Below are positions 39,289-48,693 of a stretch of DNA of 64,000 nucleotides, in pieces. The DNA lies in the NCBI RefSeq assembly GCF_000014745.1, contig NC_008347.1, positions 1 through 64,000 of the forward strand, given 5' to 3'. The number at the start of each line of letters is the position of its first letter. The stretch's first letter is position 1. Made by a program: the position numbers and the translations under genes. This DNA comes from Maricaulis maris MCS10. GTDB taxonomy: Bacteria > Pseudomonadota > Alphaproteobacteria > Caulobacterales > Maricaulaceae. A model generated the notes under the pieces. The model made no database searches, was not told where the DNA came from, and worked only from the letters and a program-made list of their open reading frames with translations.

Positions 39289-39624
39289 TCACACGGCCCG
39301 GATTTCCGGCCCGACGATCTCTACCGCAATGGCTGTCAGTCGGTCCCCGGCGGCAGGACCGCCAGTGCAATCTCCGCTGCCGGCATCAAAGCTCGCGCCG
39401 TGAACCGGACAGACAAGCGTCTCACCCGCGTGCAGCAGGCCGCGACCGTCCGGCAGGCATAGCGGCAGCCCCGCATGCGGGCAGAGATTGGTGAAGGCCG
39501 TTACTGTTACGCCGCGACGGATCAGGACGACGGCACCGCCTTCCCAGGCCGATGCGCGGGCCCCCGGGTCAGGCAGGTCGTCGAGACGCGCAAGAACGGT
39601 CCCGGCAGGTGGTTTGGGTCGCAT
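39289..39624 (-). CDS. Rieske [2Fe-2S] domain protein
   Basis: A 111-residue stand-alone Rieske ferredoxin-like protein. Both cluster motifs are intact: C-x-H in NLCPHAG and C-x2-H in CPVHGASF, ligating the 2Fe-2S cluster through two Cys and two His. No membrane anchor. It may serve as an electron donor to an oxygenase or nitrite-reductase-like enzyme, not present here. It is the last gene of the tsaD-gpsA-YCII-Rieske operon; its start overlaps the YCII stop by one base. Confidence 0.92.
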   Translation of the reverse strand: MRPKPPAGTVLARLDDLPDPGARASAWEGGAVVLIRRGVTVTAFTNLCPHAGLPLCLPDGRGLLHAGETLVCPVHGASFDAGSGDCTGGPAAGDRLTAIAVEIVGPEIRAV

Positions 39625-39917
39625 CAGTCAGCGCTGGCCGGCGGGTTGAAGACCCAGCGATAGGGCGCAATTTCGACCCGGTCGAACAGGCCGGCGACGC
39701 GATAAGGGTCGGCCTCCAGCCAGGCGTCCAACGCGTCACGATCAATCGCCTCGATGATCAACAGGGAGCCGGCCATGTCACCTGCTTCATTGAGCCAGGG
39801 GCCGGCCGCCTTGACGCTGTCGCCCGCCGCTTTCAGCCAGGCTATGTGGGCGTCGCGGTTTGTGGTCCGGACAATCAATGCGCCGGGCTTGTCCCAGGTG
39901 TGAACGAGAAACAGCAT
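39624..39917 (-). CDS. YCII-related (YciI-like) protein
   Basis: A 97-residue ferredoxin-like-fold protein: [17 protein letters not shown], then HIAWLKAAGDSVKAAGPWL, and AWLEADPYRVAGLFDRVEIAPYRWVF, the typical YCII ending. The conserved Asp/His region (ADPY and AHIAW) may form an active site, but the function is unknown. It overlaps both neighbours by one base in the operon downstream of gpsA. Confidence 0.92.
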   Translation of the reverse strand: MLFLVHTWDKPGALIVRTTNRDAHIAWLKAAGDSVKAAGPWLNEAGDMAGSLLIIEAIDRDALDAWLEADPYRVAGLFDRVEIAPYRWVFNPPASAD

Positions 39918-40918
39918 CAGGCGGTCTCCAGCGTGAAGGGGCGGGCGAGCAGGGTCTCGATGGCGTCATCGACGCTGGCTCGACCGGCCAGGATCTCGTT
40001 GACCGCTTCGCAGATCGGCATTTCGACGCCATGGCGGCGGGCCAGTTCGACTACGGCCGGTGCGCTTGCCACGCCTTCGGTGACAGCCCGGCGTCCGGAC
40101 ATGATATCGTCCAGCGACACGCCGCGCCCCAGCGCCAGGCCGCAGGACATGTTGCGCGATTGCGGCGAGGAACAGGTCAGCACAAGGTCCCCGAGGCCAC
40201 ACAGGCCGGCCAGGGTCTCACGCTGGGCACCCAGGGCCAGGGCCAGTCGGGTCATCTCGGCAAAGCCGCGCGAAATCAGGGCCGCATGGGCCGATTTGCC
40301 CAAACCCTTCCCTTCGGAAATCCCGCAACCGATTGCCAGCACATTCTTCACCGCCCCGCCGATCTCTGCACCGATCAGATCGGTCGCCAGATAGGGTCGG
40401 AAGCGGCTGGTCCCGAGCGCCTCGATCAGCGCATTGCCGACCGTCTCGTCAGCACAGGCCAGGGTGACGGCGGTCGGCAGGCCCTGCGCCGTGTCGATCG
40501 CGAAACTGGGCCCGGACAGAACGGCCGGCAGCGCGGCCGGGATGGTTTCCTTGAGCACCTGCGTCATCATCGACAGGGAGGATTGCTCGATCCCCTTGGC
40601 GCACAGCACGATCGGCAGGCCGGGCCGCGCATAGGGCAGGAAGCCTTCCAGAACGCGCCGCAAGTGCTGCGCCGGCGCAACTGCGAGAATGGCATCGCAG
40701 GCATCGAGATCCGAAATAGAGGTGGTCGCGACGATGGCCGTACTCAGGGCGACATCGGGCAGGTAGATGGTGTTCTCGTGCTTCGTGTTCACCGCCTCGG
40801 CGACGTCGTTTTCAAACGACCACAGCGTGACATCACGCCCGGCCTTGGCCGCTGTTTGCGCCAATGCCGTGCCCCAGGCGCCGGCGCCGATCACGCCAAT
40901 GCTCTGATACTCGCTCAT
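39917..40918 (-). CDS. gpsA: NAD(P)H-dependent glycerol-3-phosphate dehydrogenase
   Basis: GpsA reduces dihydroxyacetone phosphate to sn-glycerol-3-phosphate for phospholipid synthesis. The 333-residue protein has the Rossmann motif [14 protein letters not shown] (about 8-21), [28 protein letters not shown] with the catalytic Lys, and the substrate-binding [19 protein letters not shown] start overlaps the tsaD stop by 4 bp. The tsaD-gpsA pairing is common in alphaproteobacteria. Confidence 0.97.
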   Translation of the reverse strand: MSEYQSIGVIGAGAWGTALAQTAAKAGRDVTLWSFENDVAEAVNTKHENTIYLPDVALSTAIVATTSISDLDACDAILAVAPAQHLRRVLEGFLPYARPGLPIVLCAKGIEQSSLSMMTQVLKETIPAALPAVLSGPSFAIDTAQGLPTAVTLACADETVGNALIEALGTSRFRPYLATDLIGAEIGGAVKNVLAIGCGISEGKGLGKSAHAALISRGFAEMTRLALALGAQRETLAGLCGLGDLVLTCSSPQSRNMSCGLALGRGVSLDDIMSGRRAVTEGVASAPAVVELARRHGVEMPICEAVNEILAGRASVDDAIETLLARPFTLETA

Positions 40919-42048
40919 GCCTTGGGTCCCTTTCGTCCGGAGCCGATGGCAGGGTCGGACTTTGCCGCCGCCCCGTCCAGTGGCCAGCGTGCCCGCGCCG
41001 GGGCATCAAGCCCGTCAATCTGACCGCGGGCCAGTTTTTCCAGTCCGACCAGCGCGATCATCGCGGCATTGTCGGTACACCATTTCATCGGCGGCGCGAC
41101 CAGCCGGAAACCGGCCGCCGCGGCTTCGTCTTCCAGCGCCGCGCGCACGGCCTTGTTGGCGGCGACGCCGCCGGCAACGACCAGCGCCATGGGTCGCGAG
41201 GCATCCGGAAACCGGTCGACGAACATGGCCAGCGCCCGGCGTGTGCGGCTGGACAGCGCCCGGGCGATGGCCGCCTGGACACAGGCCGAAAGATCGGCGC
41301 GGTCCTGGTCGGATGGCGCATCGAGCCCGTCCCATATCTGCCGCGCCGCGGTTTTGAGGCCGGCGAATGAGAAGTCACAGCCCGGCTTGCCCTTCAGCGG
41401 CACTGGCAGGGCGAAACGCGTCGCATCACCCGATTGCGCACACCGTTCGAGGGCCGGCCCGCCGGGGAAACCCAGACCCATCACCTTGGCCGTCTTGTCG
41501 AAGGCCTCACCGGCTGCATCATCCATCGTCGAGCCGAGACGGTGGTAGACGCCAACACCCTCAGCGATCAGCAATTGGGTATGGCCGCCGGAAACGAGCA
41601 GGAGCAGGTAGGGAAAGGCCAGCGGCTCGGAGATCCGGGGCGACAGGGCATGGCCTTCAAGGTGATTGACCGCGATCAGTGGCTTGCCTGCCCCCAGCGC
41701 CAGGCCCTTGGCGGTCATCAGCGCGGCCATGACACCGCCGATCAGGCCCGGGCCTGAGGTCGCAGCGATACCGTCCAGATCGGCTACCGCCAGACCCGCC
41801 TCGGCGAGCGCTTGGCTGACCAGCCCGTCCATCGCCTCGGCATGGGCCCGGGCTGCGATCTCCGGCACCACGCCGCCAAACGGCGCATGGGCGTCATTCT
41901 GCCCGAGCACCCGGTCAGCCAGTACGGTCACCGACCCGTCCACTTCCCGGCGCAGGATCGCCGCCGCGGTCTCGTCGCAGCTGGATTCCAGTCCGAGCAC
42001 GGTCAGTGCGCGCGCTTGCGCTTGGGGGGAGGTGGGCGCTAAGTCCAT
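40915..42048 (-). CDS. tsaD: tRNA N6-threonylcarbamoyladenosine transferase TsaD
   Basis: TsaD transfers threonylcarbamoyl to A37 of ANN-decoding tRNAs, in complex with TsaB/TsaE. The 377-residue ASKHA-fold protein shows [14 protein letters not shown] near the N-terminus, the metal site H129-x3-H133 ([10 protein letters not shown]), and [12 protein letters not shown]. It heads the operon tsaD-gpsA-YCII-Rieske and is divergent from hemC, with only 37 bp between the starts, so the promoters must overlap. A tRNA-Thr, one of its substrate classes, lies about 5 kb away. Confidence 0.97.
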   Translation of the reverse strand: MDLAPTSPQAQARALTVLGLESSCDETAAAILRREVDGSVTVLADRVLGQNDAHAPFGGVVPEIAARAHAEAMDGLVSQALAEAGLAVADLDGIAATSGPGLIGGVMAALMTAKGLALGAGKPLIAVNHLEGHALSPRISEPLAFPYLLLLVSGGHTQLLIAEGVGVYHRLGSTMDDAAGEAFDKTAKVMGLGFPGGPALERCAQSGDATRFALPVPLKGKPGCDFSFAGLKTAARQIWDGLDAPSDQDRADLSACVQAAIARALSSRTRRALAMFVDRFPDASRPMALVVAGGVAANKAVRAALEDEAAAAGFRLVAPPMKWCTDNAAMIALVGLEKLARGQIDGLDAPARARWPLDGAAAKSDPAIGSGRKGPKA

Positions 42049-42085
42049 GGCTGTCCACTAGCCCCAAGACCGGGATGATTGCAAC

Positions 42086-43051
42086 GTGAAGCCGCCGTCC
42101 AGACCGCTCGCCATCGCCACGCGCCGCTCACCCCTGGCCCTTGTCCAGGCCCGCGACGTGCAGGCGAAACTCGCCGCGCAGTGCGGCCTGTCCGGCGAGG
42201 ACGCTGAGCGCTGCTTCCCCATTCTCGGCCTGGTCTCGACCGGAGACCGCATCCAGGACCGCACCCTGATCGAAGCGGGCGGCAAGGGCCTCTTCACCAA
42301 GGAGATCGACGAAGCCCAGCTGGATGGTCGCGCCGCCTTTGCGGTCCATTCGATGAAGGATGTGCCGACTGTCCTGCCCGACGGGATCGTGCTGGGCGCC
42401 CTGCTGGAACGCGAGGACCCGCGCGACATGCTGATCGCGCGCGATGGCGAAACGCGTCTGGCCGATCTGCCCGAAGGCGTCACCATCGGCACGGCCAGCC
42501 TGCGTCGACAGGCGCAATTGCTCCACAAACGCCCGGACCTGCATGTTGTGCCGCTGCGCGGCAATGTCGACACACGGCTGGGCAAGCTGGCCGATGGCGG
42601 CATTCACGCCACCTTCCTCGCCCGCGCCGGGTTGAACAGATTGGGGCGAGCCGAGGCGCTCCGCGATCCGCTGGAAGCCGACGAGATGCTGCCCGCCGCG
42701 GCCCAGGGCGCTGTCGGCGTGGCCATTCGCGATGGCGATGAAGAGGCCGCCTCCTACGTCGCCGGCCTGCATCACCGCGATACCGAACTGGCCGTCCTCG
42801 CCGAACGCGCCTTCCTGTTCGAACTCGACGGCTCTTGCCGGACGCCGATCGCGGCCCATGTGAATAAGGTATCAATGGACTTCATCGGGGAAGTTTTGAC
42901 TCCTGATGGCCAGCAATCCTGGCGCAGACAGATTCGATTCGACATGACCCATGCGACCCCAGACAGCGCCCGGCAGGCCGGGCAGGACCTCGGACGTGCC
43001 GTGCGCGACGCAGCTGGCGACGGTCTTGCGGCGGCCCTGGTGAATACATGA
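42086..43051 (+). CDS. hemC: Porphobilinogen deaminase (hydroxymethylbilane synthase)
   Basis: HemC polymerises four porphobilinogens into hydroxymethylbilane. The 321-residue product starts with GTG and has the catalytic Asp in HSMKD92VPT, the basic loop TASLRRQAQLL, PLRGNVDTRLGKL, and the dipyrromethane cofactor cysteine C251 in LDGSCRTPIAAH. It overlaps hemD by 4 bp (ATGA). It begins a five-gene run hemC-hemD-mic60-hemY-kinase. Confidence 0.97.
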   Translation: MKPPSRPLAIATRRSPLALVQARDVQAKLAAQCGLSGEDAERCFPILGLVSTGDRIQDRTLIEAGGKGLFTKEIDEAQLDGRAAFAVHSMKDVPTVLPDGIVLGALLEREDPRDMLIARDGETRLADLPEGVTIGTASLRRQAQLLHKRPDLHVVPLRGNVDTRLGKLADGGIHATFLARAGLNRLGRAEALRDPLEADEMLPAAAQGAVGVAIRDGDEEAASYVAGLHHRDTELAVLAERAFLFELDGSCRTPIAAHVNKVSMDFIGEVLTPDGQQSWRRQIRFDMTHATPDSARQAGQDLGRAVRDAAGDGLAAALVNT

Positions 43052-43785
43052 CGGTCCTGGTCACACGCGGCTGGCCCGGTGCTGAACGGACCGCGTCCGG
43101 TCTCAGGCAAATGGGTATCGATCCGATCATCTCGCCGGTACTCGACATCAATTTCAGGGCCCGCATCGATGCCAGCCTCGACGGGGTGCAGGCGCTGGTC
43201 TTCACCTCGGCCAACGGTGTACGGGCCTGGGGGCCGCGCCGCCCGGAACGAGATATTCAGGTCTTCGCTGTGGCCGACGCCACCGCCCAGGCAGCGCGCG
43301 ATATCGGGTTCAAGCGCGTCCATTCCGCCCAGGGCGATGTCACATCACTGGCCAATCTCATCCGGCGAAAGCTCAATCCGGGCAAGGGTTCCCTGCTCCA
43401 CGTCCGCGGCATCCATGTGTCCGGTGACCTTTCGGGCGCGCTCAAGCCGGATGGTTTCAAGGTCCGCGACGCGATCGGCTATGGCGCAGTTGCCGTTGAT
43501 GCCCTGGGCGAGGAGGCCATCGCCGCCGTGATCTCCGGCGCGCCGGTCTCCGTCCTGATCCACTCGGCGCGGGGAGCCAAAACCTTCCTCGACCTGCTGC
43601 GCAAATTTGGTCTGCATCACTGGCTCGGTTCGGTGACTGCACTGGGTATTTCACGTAACGCCCTCGCGCCACTGGAAGGCGCCGGCTTTGGAGCGCTGGT
43701 CGCTGCATCGGTGCCAAATGAAGAGGCCTTGCTGGCGCTGCTGGACGATTCATCAGAACTGGCCTCGGCAGGCCACGCGTCCTAA
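43048..43785 (+). CDS. hemD: Uroporphyrinogen-III synthase
   Basis: HemD cyclises and inverts ring D of hydroxymethylbilane. The 245-residue protein is poorly conserved as usual, but has the two-domain pattern with VLVTRGWPGAERTASGLRQMG at the N-terminus, ALVFTSANGVRAW, and SVLIHSARGAKTF. Overlap with hemC and the downstream heme-linked genes support the call. ATG start. Confidence 0.9.
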   Translation: MTVLVTRGWPGAERTASGLRQMGIDPIISPVLDINFRARIDASLDGVQALVFTSANGVRAWGPRRPERDIQVFAVADATAQAARDIGFKRVHSAQGDVTSLANLIRRKLNPGKGSLLHVRGIHVSGDLSGALKPDGFKVRDAIGYGAVAVDALGEEAIAAVISGAPVSVLIHSARGAKTFLDLLRKFGLHHWLGSVTALGISRNALAPLEGAGFGALVAASVPNEEALLALLDDSSELASAGHAS

Positions 43786-43818
43786 GCTGGCGCAAATTCG
43801 CACGAATCATGGGCCATC

Positions 43819-45132
43819 ATGGCTGATCCCAACGACACTCTCGATCCGGAACCCGTCGACGCCGAGTTCGAACCGGCCGACGATGCGCGCGCGCAATCAG
43901 GCAAGGCGCCCCGTCGCGGCGGCGCGCTTGGACTCTGGCTGGTCTTCCTGCTCGCCTCCGTGGCCGGCGGGGCCATCGGCTATGGCGCCGTTCGCTACCT
44001 GCCGCCTGCGACTGAAATCGCGCCAGACCCCGGCGCGGCGACCGAGCGGGCCGCTTTCAGCCAGTCCCTGACGGGTCTGGAAACCCGGCTCGCCGCCCTG
44101 GAAGCCACGGAAACAGCCCCGGACCTGTCAGGAGAGCTTGGCACGCTGGCAGAACGGATGACCGCGTTTGAGGCAAGGTCGTCGGGCAATGCCGAAGCGA
44201 TGCCGGTCGATCTCTCCGCAATCGACGCGCGCCTCACCGCTCTGGAGACGGCACAGTCAAACCCGGCTGCGGCTGGCGCGACCTTCGATCCGAGTGAGCT
44301 GGAAGCCCGGATGGCCGCACTGGAAACCGCCCTCGCGCTAGCCGATGCACGGTCCCAACAAGCCCTCGAGTCCAGCCAGGTCGAAGCAGCCCCGGGTGTC
44401 GACCCGCTGATCCTGCAGGCGATGACCGACCGTATCACCGAGATCGAAGCGATGGTGGATGGTCTGGCCCCGGCGACCGACACCGATCCGCAAATTGAAA
44501 GCCTGACCCACGACATCGCGGCTCTTCGGAGCGAGCTCGCAGCCATTCGAACGCTGGCTGAAACCGCCCAGACCAGTGCCGATAATACGGCCCGATCTGT
44601 GGCCGAGGCCCCTGCTACCGATACCGGGCTCGCCTCGAGGCAATTGGCAGCCCGCGCCCTGGCGCTGACAGCTCTGCGGGAAATCGCCCAGACCGGCGAC
44701 GGCTTTGAAGCCGAACGGGCCGCATTGTCGCGTCTGTGGCGCGAAAATGCCGACCTGGCGGCGATGGCCGATTATTCCCGCGCCGGTGTGCCGACTTTGG
44801 CAGAGCTGGCCAACGGTTTTCCGGGTGACGCCATCCGGGAGGCGGCCGGACCGGGGCGGGTCTTTTTCGGGCTGATTGAAGTGCGCCGGACGGATGGCAG
44901 CGATACCGATACCGGCCCCCTGGCCATGACCGGATTGGCAGAGCGGCGCCTGGCCGAAAACGATCTGATCGGGGCCGTCACCATCGCCGAGCGTCTTGAA
45001 GGCGAAGCGCTGGAAACTGTCCGTGACTGGCTGATCCAGGCACGCGCCCGTCTGGACCTGACAGCCCGCTTGCAATCCTTGCGCGAAGCACTCGCCGCCA
45101 GCGCTGCCGAACAGGGAAGCGACCCGACATGA
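43819..45132 (+). CDS. Mitofilin/Mic60-like inner-membrane protein (COG4223)
   Basis: A 437-residue protein with a short cytoplasmic, acidic and low-complexity N-terminus, one membrane helix (about 36-58: GLWLVFLLASVAGGAIGYGAV), a long coiled-coil region with repeated LE-rich heptads (about 75-260), and a C-terminal helical domain (RQLAARALALTALREIAQTG ... LAMTGLAERRLAEN). This layout and its position between hemD and hemY are those of the alphaproteobacterial homologue of mitochondrial Mic60, which shapes membrane invaginations. A role in intracytoplasmic membranes here is inference. It overlaps hemY by 4 bp. Confidence 0.85.
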   Translation: MADPNDTLDPEPVDAEFEPADDARAQSGKAPRRGGALGLWLVFLLASVAGGAIGYGAVRYLPPATEIAPDPGAATERAAFSQSLTGLETRLAALEATETAPDLSGELGTLAERMTAFEARSSGNAEAMPVDLSAIDARLTALETAQSNPAAAGATFDPSELEARMAALETALALADARSQQALESSQVEAAPGVDPLILQAMTDRITEIEAMVDGLAPATDTDPQIESLTHDIAALRSELAAIRTLAETAQTSADNTARSVAEAPATDTGLASRQLAARALALTALREIAQTGDGFEAERAALSRLWRENADLAAMADYSRAGVPTLAELANGFPGDAIREAAGPGRVFFGLIEVRRTDGSDTDTGPLAMTGLAERRLAENDLIGAVTIAERLEGEALETVRDWLIQARARLDLTARLQSLREALAASAAEQGSDPT

Positions 45133-46607
45133 TCCGCCTGATACTGGCTGTCGCCTTTGCCCTGCTGACCGCTGTTTTGGGCGCCTTCCTTGCGCTGAAC
45201 CCGGGTCACGCCTCCTTTGAATTCCTCGGCATGCAGACCGAGATGCCCTTCGTGGTCGCGGCCGGGCTGGTTATTCTCCTCGCCTTTTTGATGCTGGTGG
45301 TCTGGTGGGGCATCTACATGTTGTGGACTTCGCCGGACAAGGTGAAGGGCTTCATGGGACGCCGTCGCCGCGAGCAGGGATATGATGCTCTGGAGAAGGC
45401 GCTGATCGCCTCTGCTGCAGGCGATGGCGAAGCCGCTGTGCGTCAGGCCGCCCGTGCCGATGCGCTTTTGGACCGCCCGGCCCTGTCACGCCTTCTGGCC
45501 GCCCGGGCCGCTGAGTCTGCCGGCAATCTTGAAGGCGCACAGGTGCACTACGAAGCACTGCTGAACGATCAGAAGACCCGGGTCGTGGCCCGTCGCGGCC
45601 TGGCCCAGCTGTCAAACGAACGCGGCGACTTCGCGGCCACCATTGATCATGCCGGCGACGCCTTCCAGCAAGCCAAGGGCGCCCGCTGGGCCTTTGACGC
45701 CCTGTTCGATGCCCAGGTCGCCAAGGCCCGCTGGCGCGACGCACTGACCACCCTGACCGAGGGTGAGCGCCGCAAACAGGTCGCGCCTGACACCGCCCGC
45801 CGTCGCCGCTCGGTCCTGTTGACAGCTGCGGCCGTCGAGGCCGAAGGCACCGACTCCGAGAACGCGCGCGAATTGGCTGTATCGGCCCATCGCGCAGCCC
45901 CCGGCTTTGCGCCGGCTGCAGCCCTGGCCGCGCGCTTGCTGGCTGATGGACGGCGGCACAAACGGGCATCGGAAGTCCTCGAGTCAGCATGGGCTGCGGC
46001 GCCACACCCGGCCCTGGCCCGCGCTTTCCAGGACCTGCGCAAGTCCGACACCAAGGCCAAGCGCCTCGAACGCCTCAAGACACTCGCCGCGCTCAACCCG
46101 GATCATCGCGAAAGCCATCTCGTCCTGATCCAGATCGCCCTCGAGGAGGGCGATGCGCCAGCTGCACGCGCCCTGCTCGACCCCATGATGGATGGCACCC
46201 CGCCGTCTTCACGGCTTTGCGCCCTGGCCGCCCGCCTGGCCCGCCTCGACGGCAAGGATGAACTTGCCCGCCGCTGGATGACCCGCGCCTCCCACGCCGG
46301 CGCGGATGCCGACTGGTCGGACATTGATCCGGAGGGCCGGCTGTTCGCCTATACGCCGGATGACTGGAAGCGGATGGTCTATGTGTTCGGCGATGAAAAC
46401 CGCCTGACCCATCCGCGCTATGAACGCTTCGAGCGGGCCGCAGGCGCCGTGCCGGAAACCGCCTTGCTCGACGCGCCGCGCCCGGTCCGCTCCGCCAGCT
46501 CGCGCACCACCAGCTTTGCCGAGGCCACGCCGCGCATGCCCGATGATCCGGGCGTGCCAGAAGAGGATGCGGATGAGGTCGATGCGCCGAAAGGCCGGAA
46601 GGCGTGA
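45129..46607 (+). CDS. hemY: HemY-like heme biosynthesis-associated TPR membrane protein
   Basis: A 492-residue protein with two N-terminal membrane helices (IRLILAVAFALLTAVLGAF and FVVAAGLVILLAFLMLVVWW), then a long TPR-like helical domain (KALIASAAGDGEAAVRQAARAD; ARRGLAQLSNERGDFAATIDHA). The HemY_N type layout matches the gammaproteobacterial hemY usually found with hemC-hemD. It is not protoporphyrinogen oxidase; the exact role in heme synthesis is unsettled. The end overlaps the uridine kinase gene start (GTGA). Confidence 0.9.
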   Translation: MIRLILAVAFALLTAVLGAFLALNPGHASFEFLGMQTEMPFVVAAGLVILLAFLMLVVWWGIYMLWTSPDKVKGFMGRRRREQGYDALEKALIASAAGDGEAAVRQAARADALLDRPALSRLLAARAAESAGNLEGAQVHYEALLNDQKTRVVARRGLAQLSNERGDFAATIDHAGDAFQQAKGARWAFDALFDAQVAKARWRDALTTLTEGERRKQVAPDTARRRRSVLLTAAAVEAEGTDSENARELAVSAHRAAPGFAPAAALAARLLADGRRHKRASEVLESAWAAAPHPALARAFQDLRKSDTKAKRLERLKTLAALNPDHRESHLVLIQIALEEGDAPAARALLDPMMDGTPPSSRLCALAARLARLDGKDELARRWMTRASHAGADADWSDIDPEGRLFAYTPDDWKRMVYVFGDENRLTHPRYERFERAAGAVPETALLDAPRPVRSASSRTTSFAEATPRMPDDPGVPEEDADEVDAPKGRKA

Positions 46608-47248
46608 CGACAATGCGCCCCACGCCCCCCGAGACCAGGCTCGTGGCAATTGTGGGGGGGTCGGCATCCGGCAAGACCCGGTTGGCCCATGCGATCGCCG
46701 ATGCGGCCCCGGATGGGTATGTCATCAAGGAAGATGACTACTATCTTGACGCCGCCAGCCTTGCGAACTTCGACCCGGCGACATTCAATTTCGACGAGCC
46801 GGCTGCCAAGGATCACGGCCTCCTGATGAGCCACCTTGCGGCCCTGAAAGCCGGCCAGGCCGTCGATATTCCGCAATACGACTTCACCACCCACAGCCGC
46901 GCCCCGCAAACCCGGCATTGCCGTCCTGCGAGCCTGATCGTGGTCGAGGGATTGCACGCGGTCGCCTCAGAGGCGCTGGCAAGCGTGTTCGATCTCATAG
47001 TCTATGTGTCCGCGACCCGACCGGTCCGCTTCGAGCGCCGACTCCAGCGCGATGTGGCCGAGCGCGGGCGGACCCCTGAGTCCGTGAAACATCAGTTCGA
47101 CACCATTGTAGAACCAATGCACACCCTGCATGTCGAACCGCAAAAACCGCTGGCCGACCTCATCGTCACCAATATGGGACCACCGGATTTCGATTGCCTC
47201 GCCGAACCGGTACTCCAGCGCTTGCGACTGCATTCCCACACCGGCTGA
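46604..47248 (+). CDS. Uridine kinase-like P-loop kinase
   Basis: A 214-residue member of the uridine kinase/phosphoribulokinase family, with Walker A GGSASGKT (18-25), the lid/substrate segment KEDDYYLDAASLANFD, and LIVVEGLHAV followed by FDLIVYVSA and RFERRLQRDVAERGR. Substrate may be uridine/cytidine or another small molecule. GTG at 46604 overlaps the hemY stop; ATG at 46613 is an alternative. A hairpin with a bulge (about 47306-47328) follows before the tRNA. Confidence 0.88.
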   Translation: MTTMRPTPPETRLVAIVGGSASGKTRLAHAIADAAPDGYVIKEDDYYLDAASLANFDPATFNFDEPAAKDHGLLMSHLAALKAGQAVDIPQYDFTTHSRAPQTRHCRPASLIVVEGLHAVASEALASVFDLIVYVSATRPVRFERRLQRDVAERGRTPESVKHQFDTIVEPMHTLHVEPQKPLADLIVTNMGPPDFDCLAEPVLQRLRLHSHTG

Positions 47249-47338
47249 TTTTGGTCTGATGAAGGGCTTGCCGCCGCTGATTTTCACGGCTAGTTTCCGC
47301 CGCCTCCGGGCTGGTGACAGCCGGAGCCCATGAAATGG

Positions 47339-47412
<74 letters not shown>

Positions 47413-47414
<2 letters not shown>

Positions 47415-47658
47415 TTCTTTCCTTTCTCCCGCTCCGCTCGACCCGAGCTCGGCATCCGCGTTCGGTGCGGGGGTCGATGCTCGCATGGAACGCGCTCAAG
47501 GCTGGGGCGATTGAGATCGTTTGTCCGGCCAGCACGCTCTTTTCCTTGTTCCCGCTCCGCTCGACCCGAGCTCGGCATCCGCGTTCGGTGCGGGGGTCGA
47601 TGCTCGCATGGAACGCGCTCAAGGCTGGGGCGATCGAGGCCGCTCGTCCGGCCAGCAC
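47413..47658. repeat. 123-bp tandem duplication after tRNA-Thr
   Basis: Two tandem copies with a 123-bp period directly follow the tRNA: 47413-47535 and 47536-47658. The block 47427-47511 is identical to 47550-47634 (85 nt); the flanks are diverged. The array ends with GCACCATT (47655-47662), the same 8-mer that ends the tRNA gene and enters its flank (47409-47416), and the internal junction reads GCACGCTC. This is reminiscent of tRNA-tail-derived repeats such as the tyrT rtT unit of E. coli. The 355 bp from the tRNA to the next start otherwise hold only the leader of the GST gene; the open frames on both strands through it are repeat artefacts. Confidence 0.85.
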
Positions 47659-47769
47659 CATTTCGACGCTACCTGGTCAGGCCACACCGCTGGCCGCAGC
47701 GATGGGCAGCATGCCTTGTTCTTTGCGGCTGGCTTCCTACATTCGGCTGCAAGCAAAGAGGGTTTCTTG

Positions 47770-48621
47770 ATGAACAAGGCCAGTGACTACCAGCCGCCCA
47801 AGGTCTGGACGTGGGATAGTGAGAGCGGCGGCCGGTTCGCCAACATCAACAGGCCTATCGCCGGGGCAACACATGAAAAGGCCCTGCCTGTCGGCAAGCA
47901 CCCGCTTCAGCTCTACTCCCTCGCGACGCCGAACGGGGTGAAGGTCACGATCATGCTGGAGGAGTTGCTGGCTGCCGGTCATGCCGACGCCGAATATGAC
48001 GCCTGGCTGATCCGGATCACGGAGGGCGAGCAGTTTTCCTCCGGTTTTGTCGAGATCAATCCGAATTCCAAGATCCCGGCCCTGCTGGACCGCAGCACCG
48101 AGACACCGACCCGGGTCTTTGAGTCCGGGGCGATCCTGCTCTACCTCGCGGAGAAGTTCGGGGCCTTCCTGCCAACCGATGCGGCTGGTCGCACCGAAGC
48201 CATGAACTGGCTGTTCTGGCAGATGGGCTCAGCTCCCTATCTGGGCGGCGGGTTTGGCCATTTCTATGCCTATGCACCGGAGAAATGGGAGTACCCGATT
48301 GACCGTTTTGCCATGGAAGTGAAACGGCAGATGGACGTGCTCGATCGAGCCCTCGCGGAGCGTCGCTTTCTGGCAGGCGATGACTACTCGATCGCCGACA
48401 TGGCGGTCTGGGCCTGGTATGGCGCGCTGGCCCGCGGTGTTCTCTACGAGGCCGGCGAGTTCCTGTCGGTTCAGGACTATAAACATGTCCAGCGCTGGGC
48501 CGCCGAGATTGGCGACCGGCCGGCAGTCAAGCGCGGCATCAAGGTCAATCGCGTCTGGGGCGAGGAGTCCAATCAGGTTCCCGAGCGTCATTCCGCCGCT
48601 GATATCGACGCCAAGGCCTGA
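47770..48621 (+). CDS. yghU: Glutathione S-transferase family protein, YghU type
   Basis: A 283-residue GST with disulfide-bond reductase activity in the E. coli homologue. It has the long YghU N-terminal extension (PPKVWTWDSESGGRFANINRP), a thioredoxin-like domain (HPLQLYSLATPNGVKVTIMLEEL), the conserved FVEINPNSKIPAL and ESGAILLYLAEKFG glutathione site, and a helical C-terminal domain. ATG at 47770 with AGAGGG eight bases upstream; the longer frame to 47521 runs through the tandem repeat and is rejected. A strong hairpin follows the gene. Confidence 0.93.
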   Translation: MNKASDYQPPKVWTWDSESGGRFANINRPIAGATHEKALPVGKHPLQLYSLATPNGVKVTIMLEELLAAGHADAEYDAWLIRITEGEQFSSGFVEINPNSKIPALLDRSTETPTRVFESGAILLYLAEKFGAFLPTDAAGRTEAMNWLFWQMGSAPYLGGGFGHFYAYAPEKWEYPIDRFAMEVKRQMDVLDRALAERRFLAGDDYSIADMAVWAWYGALARGVLYEAGEFLSVQDYKHVQRWAAEIGDRPAVKRGIKVNRVWGEESNQVPERHSAADIDAKA

Positions 48622-48643
48622 CAAGCCATTCGAACTGGAAGCG

Positions 48644-48679
48644 CAAGGGCGGGTCGACCAGCCGGTCGGCCCGCCCTTG
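48644..48679. terminator. Long hairpin between convergent genes
   Basis: A 16-bp stem (CAAGGGCGGGTCGACC with GGTCGGCCCGCCCTTG, one G-T pair, loop AGCC) lies between the convergent yghU and LVIVD genes. No T run follows, so it may act as a 3'-end stabiliser or an imperfect bidirectional terminator. Confidence 0.6.
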
Positions 48680-48693
48680 TATATGCGGCTACC

